NCBI GenBank assembly: GCA_019243075.1 | Contig: JAFAUV010000223.1 | Location: forward strand, 1 to 19,409 | DNA from: Bradyrhizobium sp. | GTDB taxonomy: Bacteria > Pseudomonadota > Alphaproteobacteria > Rhizobiales > Xanthobacteraceae | Length of the DNA: 19,409 nt | Reading direction: 5' to 3' | In this document: one piece after another, positions 7,434-15,923 of the stretch | Numbering within the stretch: the first letter of the stretch is position 1 | Layout of the letters: each line of letters begins with the position of its first letter | The notes under the pieces: model-generated | The model's database searches: none | The model's input: the letters and a program-made list of their open reading frames with translations, nothing else | Told to the model about the DNA's origin: nothing | Position numbers and translations under genes: made by a program

Positions 7434-10400
7434 AACCGCAAGCGAAATCGCCCGCCGAACTGCTGGCACCCGGCCGCCCGCTGACGCTCGCCAATGTCGC
7501 CGAAGGTGCCGAAGGTCTCGTCATCTCCGATCTCGCGCGCGCCATCGCCGCGCGTCCGAACAGGCCCGCGGTCGGCCTTGCCGTGGTCTGCCGCGACGGT
7601 CCGCGCATGCAGCAATTGGCGCGTGCCCTGGAGTTTTTCGCACCCGATTTGCCCGTGCTGCAGTTTCCGGCCTGGGACTGCCAGCCCTATGACCGCGTCT
7701 CGCCGCATGGCGGCATCCTGGCGCAGCGGCTGACCACGCTGGCGCGGCTCGCGCGCCTGACCGGCAGCGACAAGCCGATGATCGTACTGACCACGGTCAA
7801 CGCCATCGTGCAGCGTGTGCCCGCCCGCGATTCTGTCGCGGCCCAGGCGCTCTCGGTTGCGCCCGGCCAGGTCGTGCCGATGGATTCCATCGTCGCCTGG
7901 CTCGAGCACAACGGCTACGCGCGCTCCTCGACGGTGCGCGAACCCGGTGAGTATGCCGTCCGCGGCGGCATCCTCGATCTTTTCCCGGCGGGCCTCGACC
8001 AGCCGGTGCGGTTCGACTTCTTCGGCGACAGCCTGGAATCGATCCGCTCCTTCGATGCCGAGACGCAGCGTACGCTTTTGGACATGCGCTCGCTCGATCT
8101 GGTGCCGATCTCGGAATTCCAGCTCGTCACCGAGACGATCCGCCGCTTCCGCATGGGTTACGTCGCCGAATTCGGCGCGCCGTCTCCCGAGGATCAGCTC
8201 TATGAGGCCGTCACCGAAGGCCGCCGCCATCCCGGCATGGAACATTGGCTGCCGCTGTTCCAGGAGCGGATGGACACGCTGTTCGACTATCTCGGCGATG
8301 CGCCGGTGGCGATCGAGCCGCAAGGCGAGGACGCCGCGCGCGAGCGCTTCAAGCAGATCGCCGACTATTATGACGCGCGGCGCGAGGCGCTGGACCATCC
8401 CGGCGGCGGCACGCTCTACAAGCCGTTGCCGGCGGATCGGCTCTATCTCAGGCAGCACGAATGGGAGGGGCGACTGCGCGAGGGCGCGCTGGCGCGGTTG
8501 ACGCCGTTCGCCGTTCCCGCTGACGCCAATGTCTTCGACGCCGGCGCGCGCGCTGGCCGCAACTTTGCGCCGGAGCGCAACGACAGCCATATGAACGTGT
8601 TCGAGGCCGTCGTCGCTCACATCCAGGCGCTGCAATCGCAACGCAAGAAAGTGCTGGTTGCGCTCTGGAGCGAGGGGTCGCGCGACCGCATGCGCAGCAT
8701 GCTGAGCGACCACAAGCTGGTACGCCTGACCAGCGTCAACGCCTGGCGCACGGTGCAGGCCACGCCGCGCAACGAGGCGATGCTCGCCGTGCTCGGCATG
8801 GAATCCGGCTTCGAGACCGACGACATCGCCGTCATCAGCGAGCAGGACATTCTGGGCGATCGCCTGGTGCGGCCACGCAAGGCAAGCCGCAAGCTCGAAA
8901 ACTTCATCTCGGAGGTCACGAGCCTCGCCTCGGGCGATCTCGTCGTCCATGTCGAGCACGGCATCGGTCGCTTTGTCGGCCTGCAGACGCTGGAAGTCTC
9001 CGGCGCGCCGCATGACTGCCTCGAGCTGCATTATGCCGGCGACACCAAGCTGTTCCTGCCGGTCGAAAACATCGAACTGCTGTCGCGCTACGGTTCCGAG
9101 CAGACCGGCGTCGAGCTGGACCGACTTGGCGGCACCGGGTGGCAGACGCGCAAGGCCAAGCTCAAGAACCGCATTCGCGAGATCGCCGGCGAGCTGATCA
9201 AGATCGCCGCCGAGCGCATGCTGCACGAGGCGCCGAAGATGCCCGTGCAGGCCGGCATCTATGACGAGTTTTGCGCGCGTTTCCCCTACGAGGAGACTGA
9301 GGATCAGCTTACGGCGATCCAGTCGACCCTGACGGACCTCGAGGCCGGCCGGCCGATGGACCGGCTGATCTGCGGCGACGTCGGCTTCGGCAAGACCGAG
9401 GTGGCGCTGCGCGCGGCTTTTGCTGTCGCGCTCGACGGCAAGCAGGTCGCGATCGTGGTGCCGACCACGCTTTTGGCGCGGCAGCACACCAGGACGTTCA
9501 GCGAGCGTTTCAAGGGCTTTCCCGTCAAGGTTGCGCAGGCCTCGCGCCTGGTCGCGGGCAAGGAGCTGACGCAGGTGAAGAAGGGGCTTGCCGACGGCTC
9601 GATCGATATCGTCGTCGGCACCCACGCGCTGCTCGGCAAGTCCATCAAGTTCCGCGACCTCGGCCTGCTCATCGTCGATGAGGAGCAGCATTTTGGCGTC
9701 AGCCACAAGGAGCGGCTGAAACAGCTTCGCGCCGAAGTGCATGTGCTGACGCTGAGCGCCACGCCGATTCCGCGCACCCTGCAACTCGCTTTGACGGGTG
9801 TCCGCGAGCTTTCGATCATCGCCTCGCCCCCGGTCGACCGGCTTGCGGTGCGCACCTTTGTGGCGCCGCACGATCCCCTGATGATCCGCGAAGCGCTGCT
9901 CCGCGAGCGCTACCGCGGCGGCCAGGCGTTTTACGTCGTGCCGCGCATCGAGGACCTGGCGGGCGTGAAAGATTTCCTCGACAAGAATGTGCCGGAGATG
10001 AAGATCGCGGTCGCGCATGGCCAGATGGCACCGACCGTGATCGAGGACATCATCTCCGCTTTCTACGACGGCAAATACGACATCCTGCTCTCGACCACCA
10101 TCGTCGAATCCGGCCTCGATATTCCCAATGCCAACACATTGATCGTGCATCGCGCCGACATGTTCGGGCTCGCCCAGCTTTATCAGCTGCGGGGCCGGGT
10201 CGGGCGCTCGAAACTGCGCGCTTATGCGCTGTTCACCCTGCCGGCGCAGCAGAAGATCACGGCGCAGGCCGAGAAGCGGCTCACCGTGCTGCAATCGCTC
10301 GAGACATTGGGCGCGGGCTTCCAGCTCGCCTCGCACGATCTCGACATTCGGGGCGCCGGCAATCTGCTGGGCGAGGAACAATCCGGCCACATCAAGGAAG

Positions 10401-10945
10401 TCGGCTTCGAGCTGTACCAGTCGATGCTGGAGGAGGCGATCGTGAATCTCAAGGCCGGCGTCGCCGAGCCCGCTGCCGACCGCTGGTCGCCGCAGATCAC
10501 CGTCGGCATGCCCGTGTTGATCCCGGAAGACTATGTCGCCGACCTGTCGGTGCGGCTGTCACTATATCGCCGGCTTGCCGATCTCGACACCGATGCGGAG
10601 ATCGACAATTTCGCCGCCGAATTGCGCGACCGCTTCGGCGTGTTGCCGGACGAGGTGCGCTACCTGTTCAAGGTCGCGGCGATCAAGGCCTATTGTCGTC
10701 GCGCCAATGTCGAGAAGGTCGATGCCGGACCGAAGGGCGCGGTCATCACCTTCCGCGACAACAGCTTTGCCCATCCCGACCGGCTGGTGTTCTTCATCAA
10801 GCAGCACGGGCAGGCCGCCAAGGTGCGGCCCGACATGAAGGTCGTGTTCCTCCAGGATTGGGAGACGCCGGAGGAGCGGCTCGCCGGCACCACCGAGATT
10901 CTGCGCCAGCTCGCCAATCTCGCCGAGAACAAGAAGGCGGCCTAG
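7430..10945 (+). CDS. mfd: Transcription-repair coupling factor Mfd
   Basis: Mfd removes RNA polymerase stalled at DNA lesions and recruits UvrA for nucleotide excision repair. The product is 1171 residues (E. coli 1148). The UvrB-like N-terminal module includes FPAWDCQPYDRVSPHG and the REPGEYAVRGGILDLFP stretch. A CarD-like RNA-polymerase interaction domain covers about 500-560, opening SGDLVVHVEHGIGRFVG at 501. The translocase carries Walker A GDVGFGKT (649-656), DEEQHFG (750-756), SATPIPRTLQ and LRGRVGRS (920-927), then the TRG-type region and a C-terminal regulatory domain starting about 1010. The ATG overlaps the sdhE stop in ATGA. The gene ends 7 bp from the stop of the convergent gene at 10953. 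Mfd and RecG share the same translocase type and lie side by side here in divergent orientation. Confidence 0.98.
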   Translation: MKPQAKSPAELLAPGRPLTLANVAEGAEGLVISDLARAIAARPNRPAVGLAVVCRDGPRMQQLARALEFFAPDLPVLQFPAWDCQPYDRVSPHGGILAQRLTTLARLARLTGSDKPMIVLTTVNAIVQRVPARDSVAAQALSVAPGQVVPMDSIVAWLEHNGYARSSTVREPGEYAVRGGILDLFPAGLDQPVRFDFFGDSLESIRSFDAETQRTLLDMRSLDLVPISEFQLVTETIRRFRMGYVAEFGAPSPEDQLYEAVTEGRRHPGMEHWLPLFQERMDTLFDYLGDAPVAIEPQGEDAARERFKQIADYYDARREALDHPGGGTLYKPLPADRLYLRQHEWEGRLREGALARLTPFAVPADANVFDAGARAGRNFAPERNDSHMNVFEAVVAHIQALQSQRKKVLVALWSEGSRDRMRSMLSDHKLVRLTSVNAWRTVQATPRNEAMLAVLGMESGFETDDIAVISEQDILGDRLVRPRKASRKLENFISEVTSLASGDLVVHVEHGIGRFVGLQTLEVSGAPHDCLELHYAGDTKLFLPVENIELLSRYGSEQTGVELDRLGGTGWQTRKAKLKNRIREIAGELIKIAAERMLHEAPKMPVQAGIYDEFCARFPYEETEDQLTAIQSTLTDLEAGRPMDRLICGDVGFGKTEVALRAAFAVALDGKQVAIVVPTTLLARQHTRTFSERFKGFPVKVAQASRLVAGKELTQVKKGLADGSIDIVVGTHALLGKSIKFRDLGLLIVDEEQHFGVSHKERLKQLRAEVHVLTLSATPIPRTLQLALTGVRELSIIASPPVDRLAVRTFVAPHDPLMIREALLRERYRGGQAFYVVPRIEDLAGVKDFLDKNVPEMKIAVAHGQMAPTVIEDIISAFYDGKYDILLSTTIVESGLDIPNANTLIVHRADMFGLAQLYQLRGRVGRSKLRAYALFTLPAQQKITAQAEKRLTVLQSLETLGAGFQLASHDLDIRGAGNLLGEEQSGHIKEVGFELYQSMLEEAIVNLKAGVAEPAADRWSPQITVGMPVLIPEDYVADLSVRLSLYRRLADLDTDAEIDNFAAELRDRFGVLPDEVRYLFKVAAIKAYCRRANVEKVDAGPKGAVITFRDNSFAHPDRLVFFIKQHGQAAKVRPDMKVVFLQDWETPEERLAGTTEILRQLANLAENKKAA

Positions 10946-10952
10946 GGAACGG

Positions 10953-12182
10953 CTATAGCGCCGCCGCGCGCGCGGGCCTGTCGCATAGCCGCGCCAGCAG
11001 CGAGCTTGCGGTATCTCCCGGCATCAGGGTCGCGACCGTCATGGAAGGATCGGAACGCTCGCCGCGCCTGCCGCTCGCGGTATGGCGCATGACCGAGGAG
11101 AGCCGCCGCGCGATGCCGTGCGCATCGCGCAGATCGGTGTCGGCGAGTACCACGATGACCGAGCCGTCATGCTGGACCGCGCCAAAATCCATCTGCCGCA
11201 TCAGCCGGCTGATGATGCGCGCGCCGTCAAGCTGCGCGCGGGAATTGGGCGGATCGAAGCCGAACCGCGCGACGGATAGTCCACCGCCGTCCGCGAGCGT
11301 CTGCCGGACCGCATTGGCAAGATCGCGATCGAAAGCCGATCTGGCAAGCAGGCCGGTATGTGGATCAAGCAGCCCCTCGGCATCGATCGCCCGCAGCGTG
11401 CGGCCCAGTTGCAGCTCGAAGGCGCGCTGGCGGACCAAGGGCAGGGCGTTGGCGGCGATGTCCGCCGGTTCGCCGCGGATGATCTCGAGGTTCGGCATCG
11501 CGTAGGTGGGCGCGAGTTCGCCGGTGGTGAGCACAACCGGCAGATTGCGGAAGCGCGCATCTTCCGCCAGCACGGTGAGGAAGGCATCAGTGACGCGGGC
11601 CGAAAAGCCAGCGCCGAGCACGATGCCGTCGAGATCGCGGGTATTGAGGTGATTGGCCGCCGCCTCGATGCTGAAGGCGCCGACCACGCCCATGCGCTCG
11701 CCGAGGGCGACCGACAGGGCGGGAAAGGCGCCGCCGCGGCCGATCAGGAGTACGGTTGCGTCCTTGGCCGGATCGGTGTCGGGCAGCTGGGAGGCCGGCT
11801 CCCGGCGGAGCCGGCGCAGCACCGTGACATGCAGCGCGCGAATCCGCAGCGCAGCGCGCAGGCGCAAAGGCAGGCGGTCGAACTTGCCGTCGCTTGCGGC
11901 GAACGGAATCGCATTCTCCGGCAGCGCGCCTTCGGCATTGACGGCGACAAGGGGCAGATAGGGTTTGCACGCTCCGATCTCCTTGGCCAGCGCCGCAAAC
12001 CGCGCCGGATCGGCGCCGCTCATCTCCGCGAGCACGCCCGATGGCTGCACCTGGGCGACGGCTCGCGCGGCATCGGCAAAACTAGCCTCGATCAGCGGGA
12101 ACATCTGCGCCTGGTCGAGAGCGGCAGCGAAAGCGGGCCGCCCGCCATCGGCGACGACGAGAAGCGGGCCTTGCTGGGACAT
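10953..12182 (-). CDS. Receiver-like/receiver-like/degenerate GGDEF domain protein, probable c-di-GMP receptor
   Basis: The 409-residue product has three parts. Residues 1-125 and 140-262 look like receiver folds (LLVVADGG at 7-14; ATVLLIGRGGAFPALSVAL at 142-160). The expected phospho-acceptor Asp is missing in both (SGVLAEMS at 48-55; DGIVLGAG at 185-192). Residues 263-409 resemble a GGDEF domain, opening with DPHTGLLARSAFDRDL (273-288). The catalytic GG(D/E)EF is replaced by HDGSV (338-342). RQMD (329-332) matches the RxxD inhibitory site, and the five-residue spacing to the signature site and the following VVLADT track PleD exactly. The layout recalls Caulobacter PleD/PopA. My inference is an inactive cyclase that may bind c-di-GMP. 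The gene lies 86 bp downstream of the AMP-binding gene on the same strand. Confidence 0.75.
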   Translation of the reverse strand: MSQQGPLLVVADGGRPAFAAALDQAQMFPLIEASFADAARAVAQVQPSGVLAEMSGADPARFAALAKEIGACKPYLPLVAVNAEGALPENAIPFAASDGKFDRLPLRLRAALRIRALHVTVLRRLRREPASQLPDTDPAKDATVLLIGRGGAFPALSVALGERMGVVGAFSIEAAANHLNTRDLDGIVLGAGFSARVTDAFLTVLAEDARFRNLPVVLTTGELAPTYAMPNLEIIRGEPADIAANALPLVRQRAFELQLGRTLRAIDAEGLLDPHTGLLARSAFDRDLANAVRQTLADGGGLSVARFGFDPPNSRAQLDGARIISRLMRQMDFGAVQHDGSVIVVLADTDLRDAHGIARRLSSVMRHTASGRRGERSDPSMTVATLMPGDTASSLLARLCDRPARAAAL

Positions 12183-12268
12183 TCTTCTTCAACTCGGGTG
12201 ATGCGGGGCAGCTGAAGAGCTTAGGGTCGAGCCGATTAATGCGCCATAAACATCGGCTCCAACTTGCC

Positions 12269-13774
12269 TTAGGGGGCGCTGGTCCGATCCCGAAATGCCT
12301 CGACCATCAAGGGGTTGAGGCCGAGTTCGAGCAGGGCATCACGGGCGCGGGCGTTGTCCTGGGCGCGTCCTGCGAGGCGGTGGCCGCTCAGGCGGTCCGG
12401 CAAGGCGGTGAGCAGCGCGCCCTGGCCGAGACGCCGGCCCCATTCCTGCAGGTCGGAGGCAAGGAAGCGATAGCCGCCGACGGCCATGACGCCCGAGGGC
12501 GGGGCCGTGATCGCGATCGCGCCCGTGCTGCGCTCGAGCCGGGCGGCATATTCGGTATCGACATAGTCGCGGGAGGGCTGCGCGCTCAGGGAGTCGCTGG
12601 GCGACGGCGGCGGCGCATAGGCGGCCACCGCGACCATCGGGCCGCGCAGGCCGAGCGTGCCCTTCGCCGTCAGCAGGATCTCGCCGGCGATGGAGGAGCC
12701 CGGCATCTCGCGCGGCGCGCCATGCGGTCCCGGCTTCACCAGGGCCGGCGAACCATCCTGGGCGGAGCGGCGGGCGGCGAACAGGGCGGCCTCGCCGAAC
12801 AGATAGGCATCCGTGAACGAGGCATGGCGCGCGGTCCAACGCGGACTCGAGGCGACCTGCTCGGGCGCGCGCCACAGTCCGATCACGTTGCGCAGGCTCG
12901 GCATCCGCGCCGCGAGATCGAGTTCGTCGAGCCGCAGCGCCAGCGGCGCTGGAACGATCAGCGTGTCGCTGGCGAGCTCGTCGATCTGCTGCTCCAGCAC
13001 GTCGCCGTCGAAGGGATGGTGCAGGGCAAGCGTTCCCCCGGACAACAGCCACACCACCATCGCACATGCGAGGCCCGCGAAGGAGGTAGGCGCAAAGGCG
13101 CTCATGAGCGTGGCGCCTTGCGCGATATCGCTTTCCAGCGACAGCGCGAGCCCGCCGGCAATCAGGCTCAGATGCGTCCGCGGCACGGCGCGAAAGCCGT
13201 CTGCGGTGACATCGAAGGAGATGATCGCAGCCTTGCGGCCGTCCTGGATCACTGGGCGGACCGTGCTGGAGCGGTGCTCGATCGCCTGGTCGAGCGAGCC
13301 CATGCCCTCCGGCAGGTCGCTGCCGAAGCCGAACACGTGGCGGATCGAGAACGCCTCGGCGGCGGCGTTCATCGCGAGATCGGCGTGGCTGATGCCGTCG
13401 ACCTTGGCGCACGTCACGATCGCCCGCGCGCTGGTGCGGTTGAGTGCGGCGACGAGTTCCGCCTGCCGCCACAACAGCGGAAACAGCGCGACCACAAGGC
13501 CGGCGCGATGCGCCGCCAGCACGGTCAGCGCGAACTCCATTGTGTTCGGCAGTTGCACGGCGATCACGGAATGGGCGGGAAGCCCGGCGTCGACGAAATG
13601 CGCCGCCAGGGCCGAAATCGCGCGGTCGGCCTCCGCATAGGTCAACCGTTTGGCGCCACGGCCGGTCACGCGCATCTTGTTGTCGGGATCGACCAGCGCC
13701 AATGCCTCAGGCTTGCGGGCCAATATCCGCTGAAACAGCGCATCAAGCGTCGGCGATGTGTTGATTTGATTCAC
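12269..13774 (-). CDS. AMP-binding (ANL superfamily) protein, catalytic motifs degenerate
   Basis: A 501-residue protein with the overall fold of acyl-CoA synthetases. The N-terminus (LDALFQRILARKPEALALVD, LTYAEADRAISALAAHF, VIAVQLPNTMEFALTVLAAHRAG) is clearly ANL-like, and GEILLTAKGTLGLRGPMV (364-381) and VGGYRF (432-437) match later core motifs. The ATP P-loop is not canonical: aligning on the conserved TH (200-201), the site of SSGTTGxPKG reads FDVTADGFRA (187-196). The YGxTE site reads FGEAA (326-330). The protein ends before the A10 region that carries the catalytic lysine. It is likely inactive or divergent. The start is GTG at 13774-13772, overlapping the stop of the upstream peptide-binding gene as GTGA, so the two should be translationally coupled. 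Annotation as a fatty-acid CoA ligase would overstate the evidence. Confidence 0.8.
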   Translation of the reverse strand: MNQINTSPTLDALFQRILARKPEALALVDPDNKMRVTGRGAKRLTYAEADRAISALAAHFVDAGLPAHSVIAVQLPNTMEFALTVLAAHRAGLVVALFPLLWRQAELVAALNRTSARAIVTCAKVDGISHADLAMNAAAEAFSIRHVFGFGSDLPEGMGSLDQAIEHRSSTVRPVIQDGRKAAIISFDVTADGFRAVPRTHLSLIAGGLALSLESDIAQGATLMSAFAPTSFAGLACAMVVWLLSGGTLALHHPFDGDVLEQQIDELASDTLIVPAPLALRLDELDLAARMPSLRNVIGLWRAPEQVASSPRWTARHASFTDAYLFGEAALFAARRSAQDGSPALVKPGPHGAPREMPGSSIAGEILLTAKGTLGLRGPMVAVAAYAPPPSPSDSLSAQPSRDYVDTEYAARLERSTGAIAITAPPSGVMAVGGYRFLASDLQEWGRRLGQGALLTALPDRLSGHRLAGRAQDNARARDALLELGLNPLMVEAFRDRTSAP

Positions 13775-15687
13775 CTCATGCCCCGTTCCACCGCTTGCCC
13801 CGTTTCATTACCCAGCGCGGCCGGTTTCCGCCACCAGCTTTCCGGCAGGTAGCCGACCAGCGCGGTGTCGGAAGGCCGTTCTATCCGATTCCATCGGGCA
13901 ATCCATTGCTCGCCGAGGTCAAATACGGGAATAGCGTAGAAGCCGGACATCAGCACCCGGTCGAGCGCGCGCACCGCCGAAACAAAGTCGGCATGGTCGC
14001 GGGCGACCAGCAGGGCCGCGATCATGGCGTCGATGGCGGGGTCCTTGGCCCCCATATAATTGCGGGTGCCGGGGATGTCGGCGGCCTGGCTGCCGAAATA
14101 GAAGGATTGCTCGTTGCCCGGCGACAGCGACTGATCCCAACGGTTGGGGATCATGTCGAACTCATAGCCCAGCCGCCGCTGGTCGAATTGCACGGCGTCG
14201 ACGGAGCGGACCGTCGCCTCAATGCCGGCGCGCCTGAGATTGTCGGCAAAATTCAGCGCGATCCGCTCCTCGTCGCGGGTCGTCACCATGATCTCGAAGG
14301 TCATCGGCGATCGGGTCGAACGTTGCCGCAGCACGTTGCCATCGAGCTCGTAGCCCGCCTCCTTGAGCAGCGACAACGCGGCGCGCAGGGTGATGCGGTC
14401 GCGGCCCGAACCGTCGGTGACCGGAAGCCGATAGCTGCCGTCCAGAATGTCGGGCGCGATGCCGGCGGCGAACGGTTGCAATAGCGCCCGTTCGCGCTCA
14501 TCGGCCGCGCGGCCATAGGCCGACAGTTCGGAGCCGGCAAAGAAGCCGCCGCTGCGGCTGTAGAGGCCGAAGAAGAAGTTGCGGTTGATCCATTCGAAAT
14601 CGAACAGCAGCGTGAGCGCGCGCCGGACGCGGATGTCGGCGAAGACGGGGCGGCGGGTGTTGAACACCAGAAATTCGGACGGCTGCGGCAGGCCGGTCTT
14701 CAAGGTGTCGCGGATCACCTCGCCGTCTTTCACGGCGGCGAAATCATAGCCCTCGTGCCAGCGCAGCGGCTCGGTCTCCACCCGATAGTCGTAGAGCCCG
14801 CGCTTGAAGGCTTCGAAATAGCCATTGGCTTCGCGATAATAGTCCAGCCTGATCTCGTCGAAATTGAACAGGCCGCGGTTGATGGGCAGGTCGCGTCCCC
14901 AATAATCGGGGTTACGCGTGAAGGTCACGCTGGCGCCCGGCTTGACTGCCGTAACGCGATACGGCCCCGAGCCGATGAGCGGCGTGAGCGAGGTTTCCTC
15001 GAATGTCGCCACGTCGACGGCGTGTTTCGGCAGCACCGGCATCAGGCCGAGGATCAGCGGCAGCTCGCGGTCGTTGGCACCGGTAAGGTCGAAGCGCACC
15101 GTCAACGGATCCAGCGCTTCGGCCCTGGCGACCTTGGAATAATACTGGCGATGGTTTGGCCGGCCGTGGTCGCGCAGCAGCGCCCAGGAAAACAACACGT
15201 CGTCGGCCAGCACCGGCGTGCGATCCGAGAAGCGCGCCAGGGGATCGAGATGGAAAACGATGAAGGTCCGCTCCTCGTCGGTCTCGATGCCCTTTGCAAG
15301 CAATCCATAGAGCGTGAAGGGCTCGTTTTCGCCCCGGGCCATCAGGCTCTCGATCACGTAGCCGCGCTCGAAATTGTAGGGACGAACCTGCTGCACCGGA
15401 ATGCCCTTGACGATCATGGGATTGAGGCTGTCGAACGTGCCGAGAAGGCCCCAGACCAACCGTCCGCCCCTGGGTGCGTCGGGATTGAAATAGGGCAGCC
15501 CGGTGAAATCGGCGGGTATGGCCGGGGCGCCATGCATGGCGATGGCGTGGCTCTCTTGCGATCGCGCTTCATCGCAGCCGCAGACCGCCGCAAACGTCAG
15601 CGCAAGCGCCAAGCCGATGACGGCGAAGCGGCCTTTGGGCCTAACAGCCAACACGGCAACGCGCGGACTTGATTCGGAACGGTTCAC
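13771..15687 (-). CDS. YejA-like ABC transporter periplasmic peptide-binding protein
   Basis: A 638-residue solute-binding protein of the SBP_bac_5 (oligopeptide) family, closest in character to YejA of the YejABEF microcin C/peptide importer. Diagnostic stretches are HAIAMHGAPAIPADF (47-61), LPYFNPDAPRGGRLVWG (64-80), GTFDSLNP (83-90), the GSGPYRV and FTRNPDYWG substrate-site motifs, and VRRALTLLFDFEWIN. The N-terminus has a hydrophobic export segment (about 21-35). It is followed by VCGC (35-38), which could be a lipobox with lipidated Cys38; signal peptidase I cleavage after ARS is the alternative. The start is GTG at 15687-15685, and I see no better ATG before the export segment. No permease or ATPase gene is nearby, so it is an orphan or feeds a distant transporter. 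The downstream AMP-binding gene overlaps it by 4 bp. Confidence 0.9.
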   Translation of the reverse strand: MNRSESSPRVAVLAVRPKGRFAVIGLALALTFAAVCGCDEARSQESHAIAMHGAPAIPADFTGLPYFNPDAPRGGRLVWGLLGTFDSLNPMIVKGIPVQQVRPYNFERGYVIESLMARGENEPFTLYGLLAKGIETDEERTFIVFHLDPLARFSDRTPVLADDVLFSWALLRDHGRPNHRQYYSKVARAEALDPLTVRFDLTGANDRELPLILGLMPVLPKHAVDVATFEETSLTPLIGSGPYRVTAVKPGASVTFTRNPDYWGRDLPINRGLFNFDEIRLDYYREANGYFEAFKRGLYDYRVETEPLRWHEGYDFAAVKDGEVIRDTLKTGLPQPSEFLVFNTRRPVFADIRVRRALTLLFDFEWINRNFFFGLYSRSGGFFAGSELSAYGRAADERERALLQPFAAGIAPDILDGSYRLPVTDGSGRDRITLRAALSLLKEAGYELDGNVLRQRSTRSPMTFEIMVTTRDEERIALNFADNLRRAGIEATVRSVDAVQFDQRRLGYEFDMIPNRWDQSLSPGNEQSFYFGSQAADIPGTRNYMGAKDPAIDAMIAALLVARDHADFVSAVRALDRVLMSGFYAIPVFDLGEQWIARWNRIERPSDTALVGYLPESWWRKPAALGNETGQAVERGMR

Positions 15688-15800
15688 GTCAGCGTTTTAG
15701 CATGGAGGCCAGCATTCGTAGGATCACGCGGGTCATTACTTGGACCAAAGCCACCGGTCGGCATTGATCTTTCCGTCCGCCCCTGTATGAAAGCGGGCGG

Positions 15801-15837
15801 TTGAGGCAGGGGCACAACTGTCACTTATCCGCCTCAA
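15801..15837. repeat. Inverted repeat TTGAGGC-N23-GCCTCAA upstream of the IalB-family gene
   Basis: Perfect 7-bp arms (15801-15807 and 15831-15837), in the 236-bp divergent region between the peptide-binding gene and the IalB-family gene. TTGAGG and TTATCC (15825-15830), 18 nt apart, could be promoter boxes, placing the arms around a promoter. A second inverted repeat, CCGCCC-N12-GGGCGG (15777-15800), is immediately adjacent. An operator or a leader hairpin is possible. Confidence 0.3.
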
Positions 15838-15923
15838 TTGACTAGGAGACAGCCGCGCGAACCGGCTCGGTGGGGGCGTCACCGGGTATTTCGGGCGTTC
15901 CCGTTCAGAAAGGGCTTTCCGCA

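Noticed and set aside
7334..10390. A 1018-codon open frame antisense to mfd, and similar long antisense frames at 1978-3945 (glmS) and 12239-13852 (AMP-binding gene)
   Set aside because: They mirror well-identified genes and their translations are Arg/Ala/Gly/His-rich without any family features. Long antisense frames are expected from GC-rich codon bias.
10953..12182. Calling this protein an active diguanylate cyclase
   Set aside because: The GGDEF signature is replaced by HDGSV, so synthesis of c-di-GMP is not supported.
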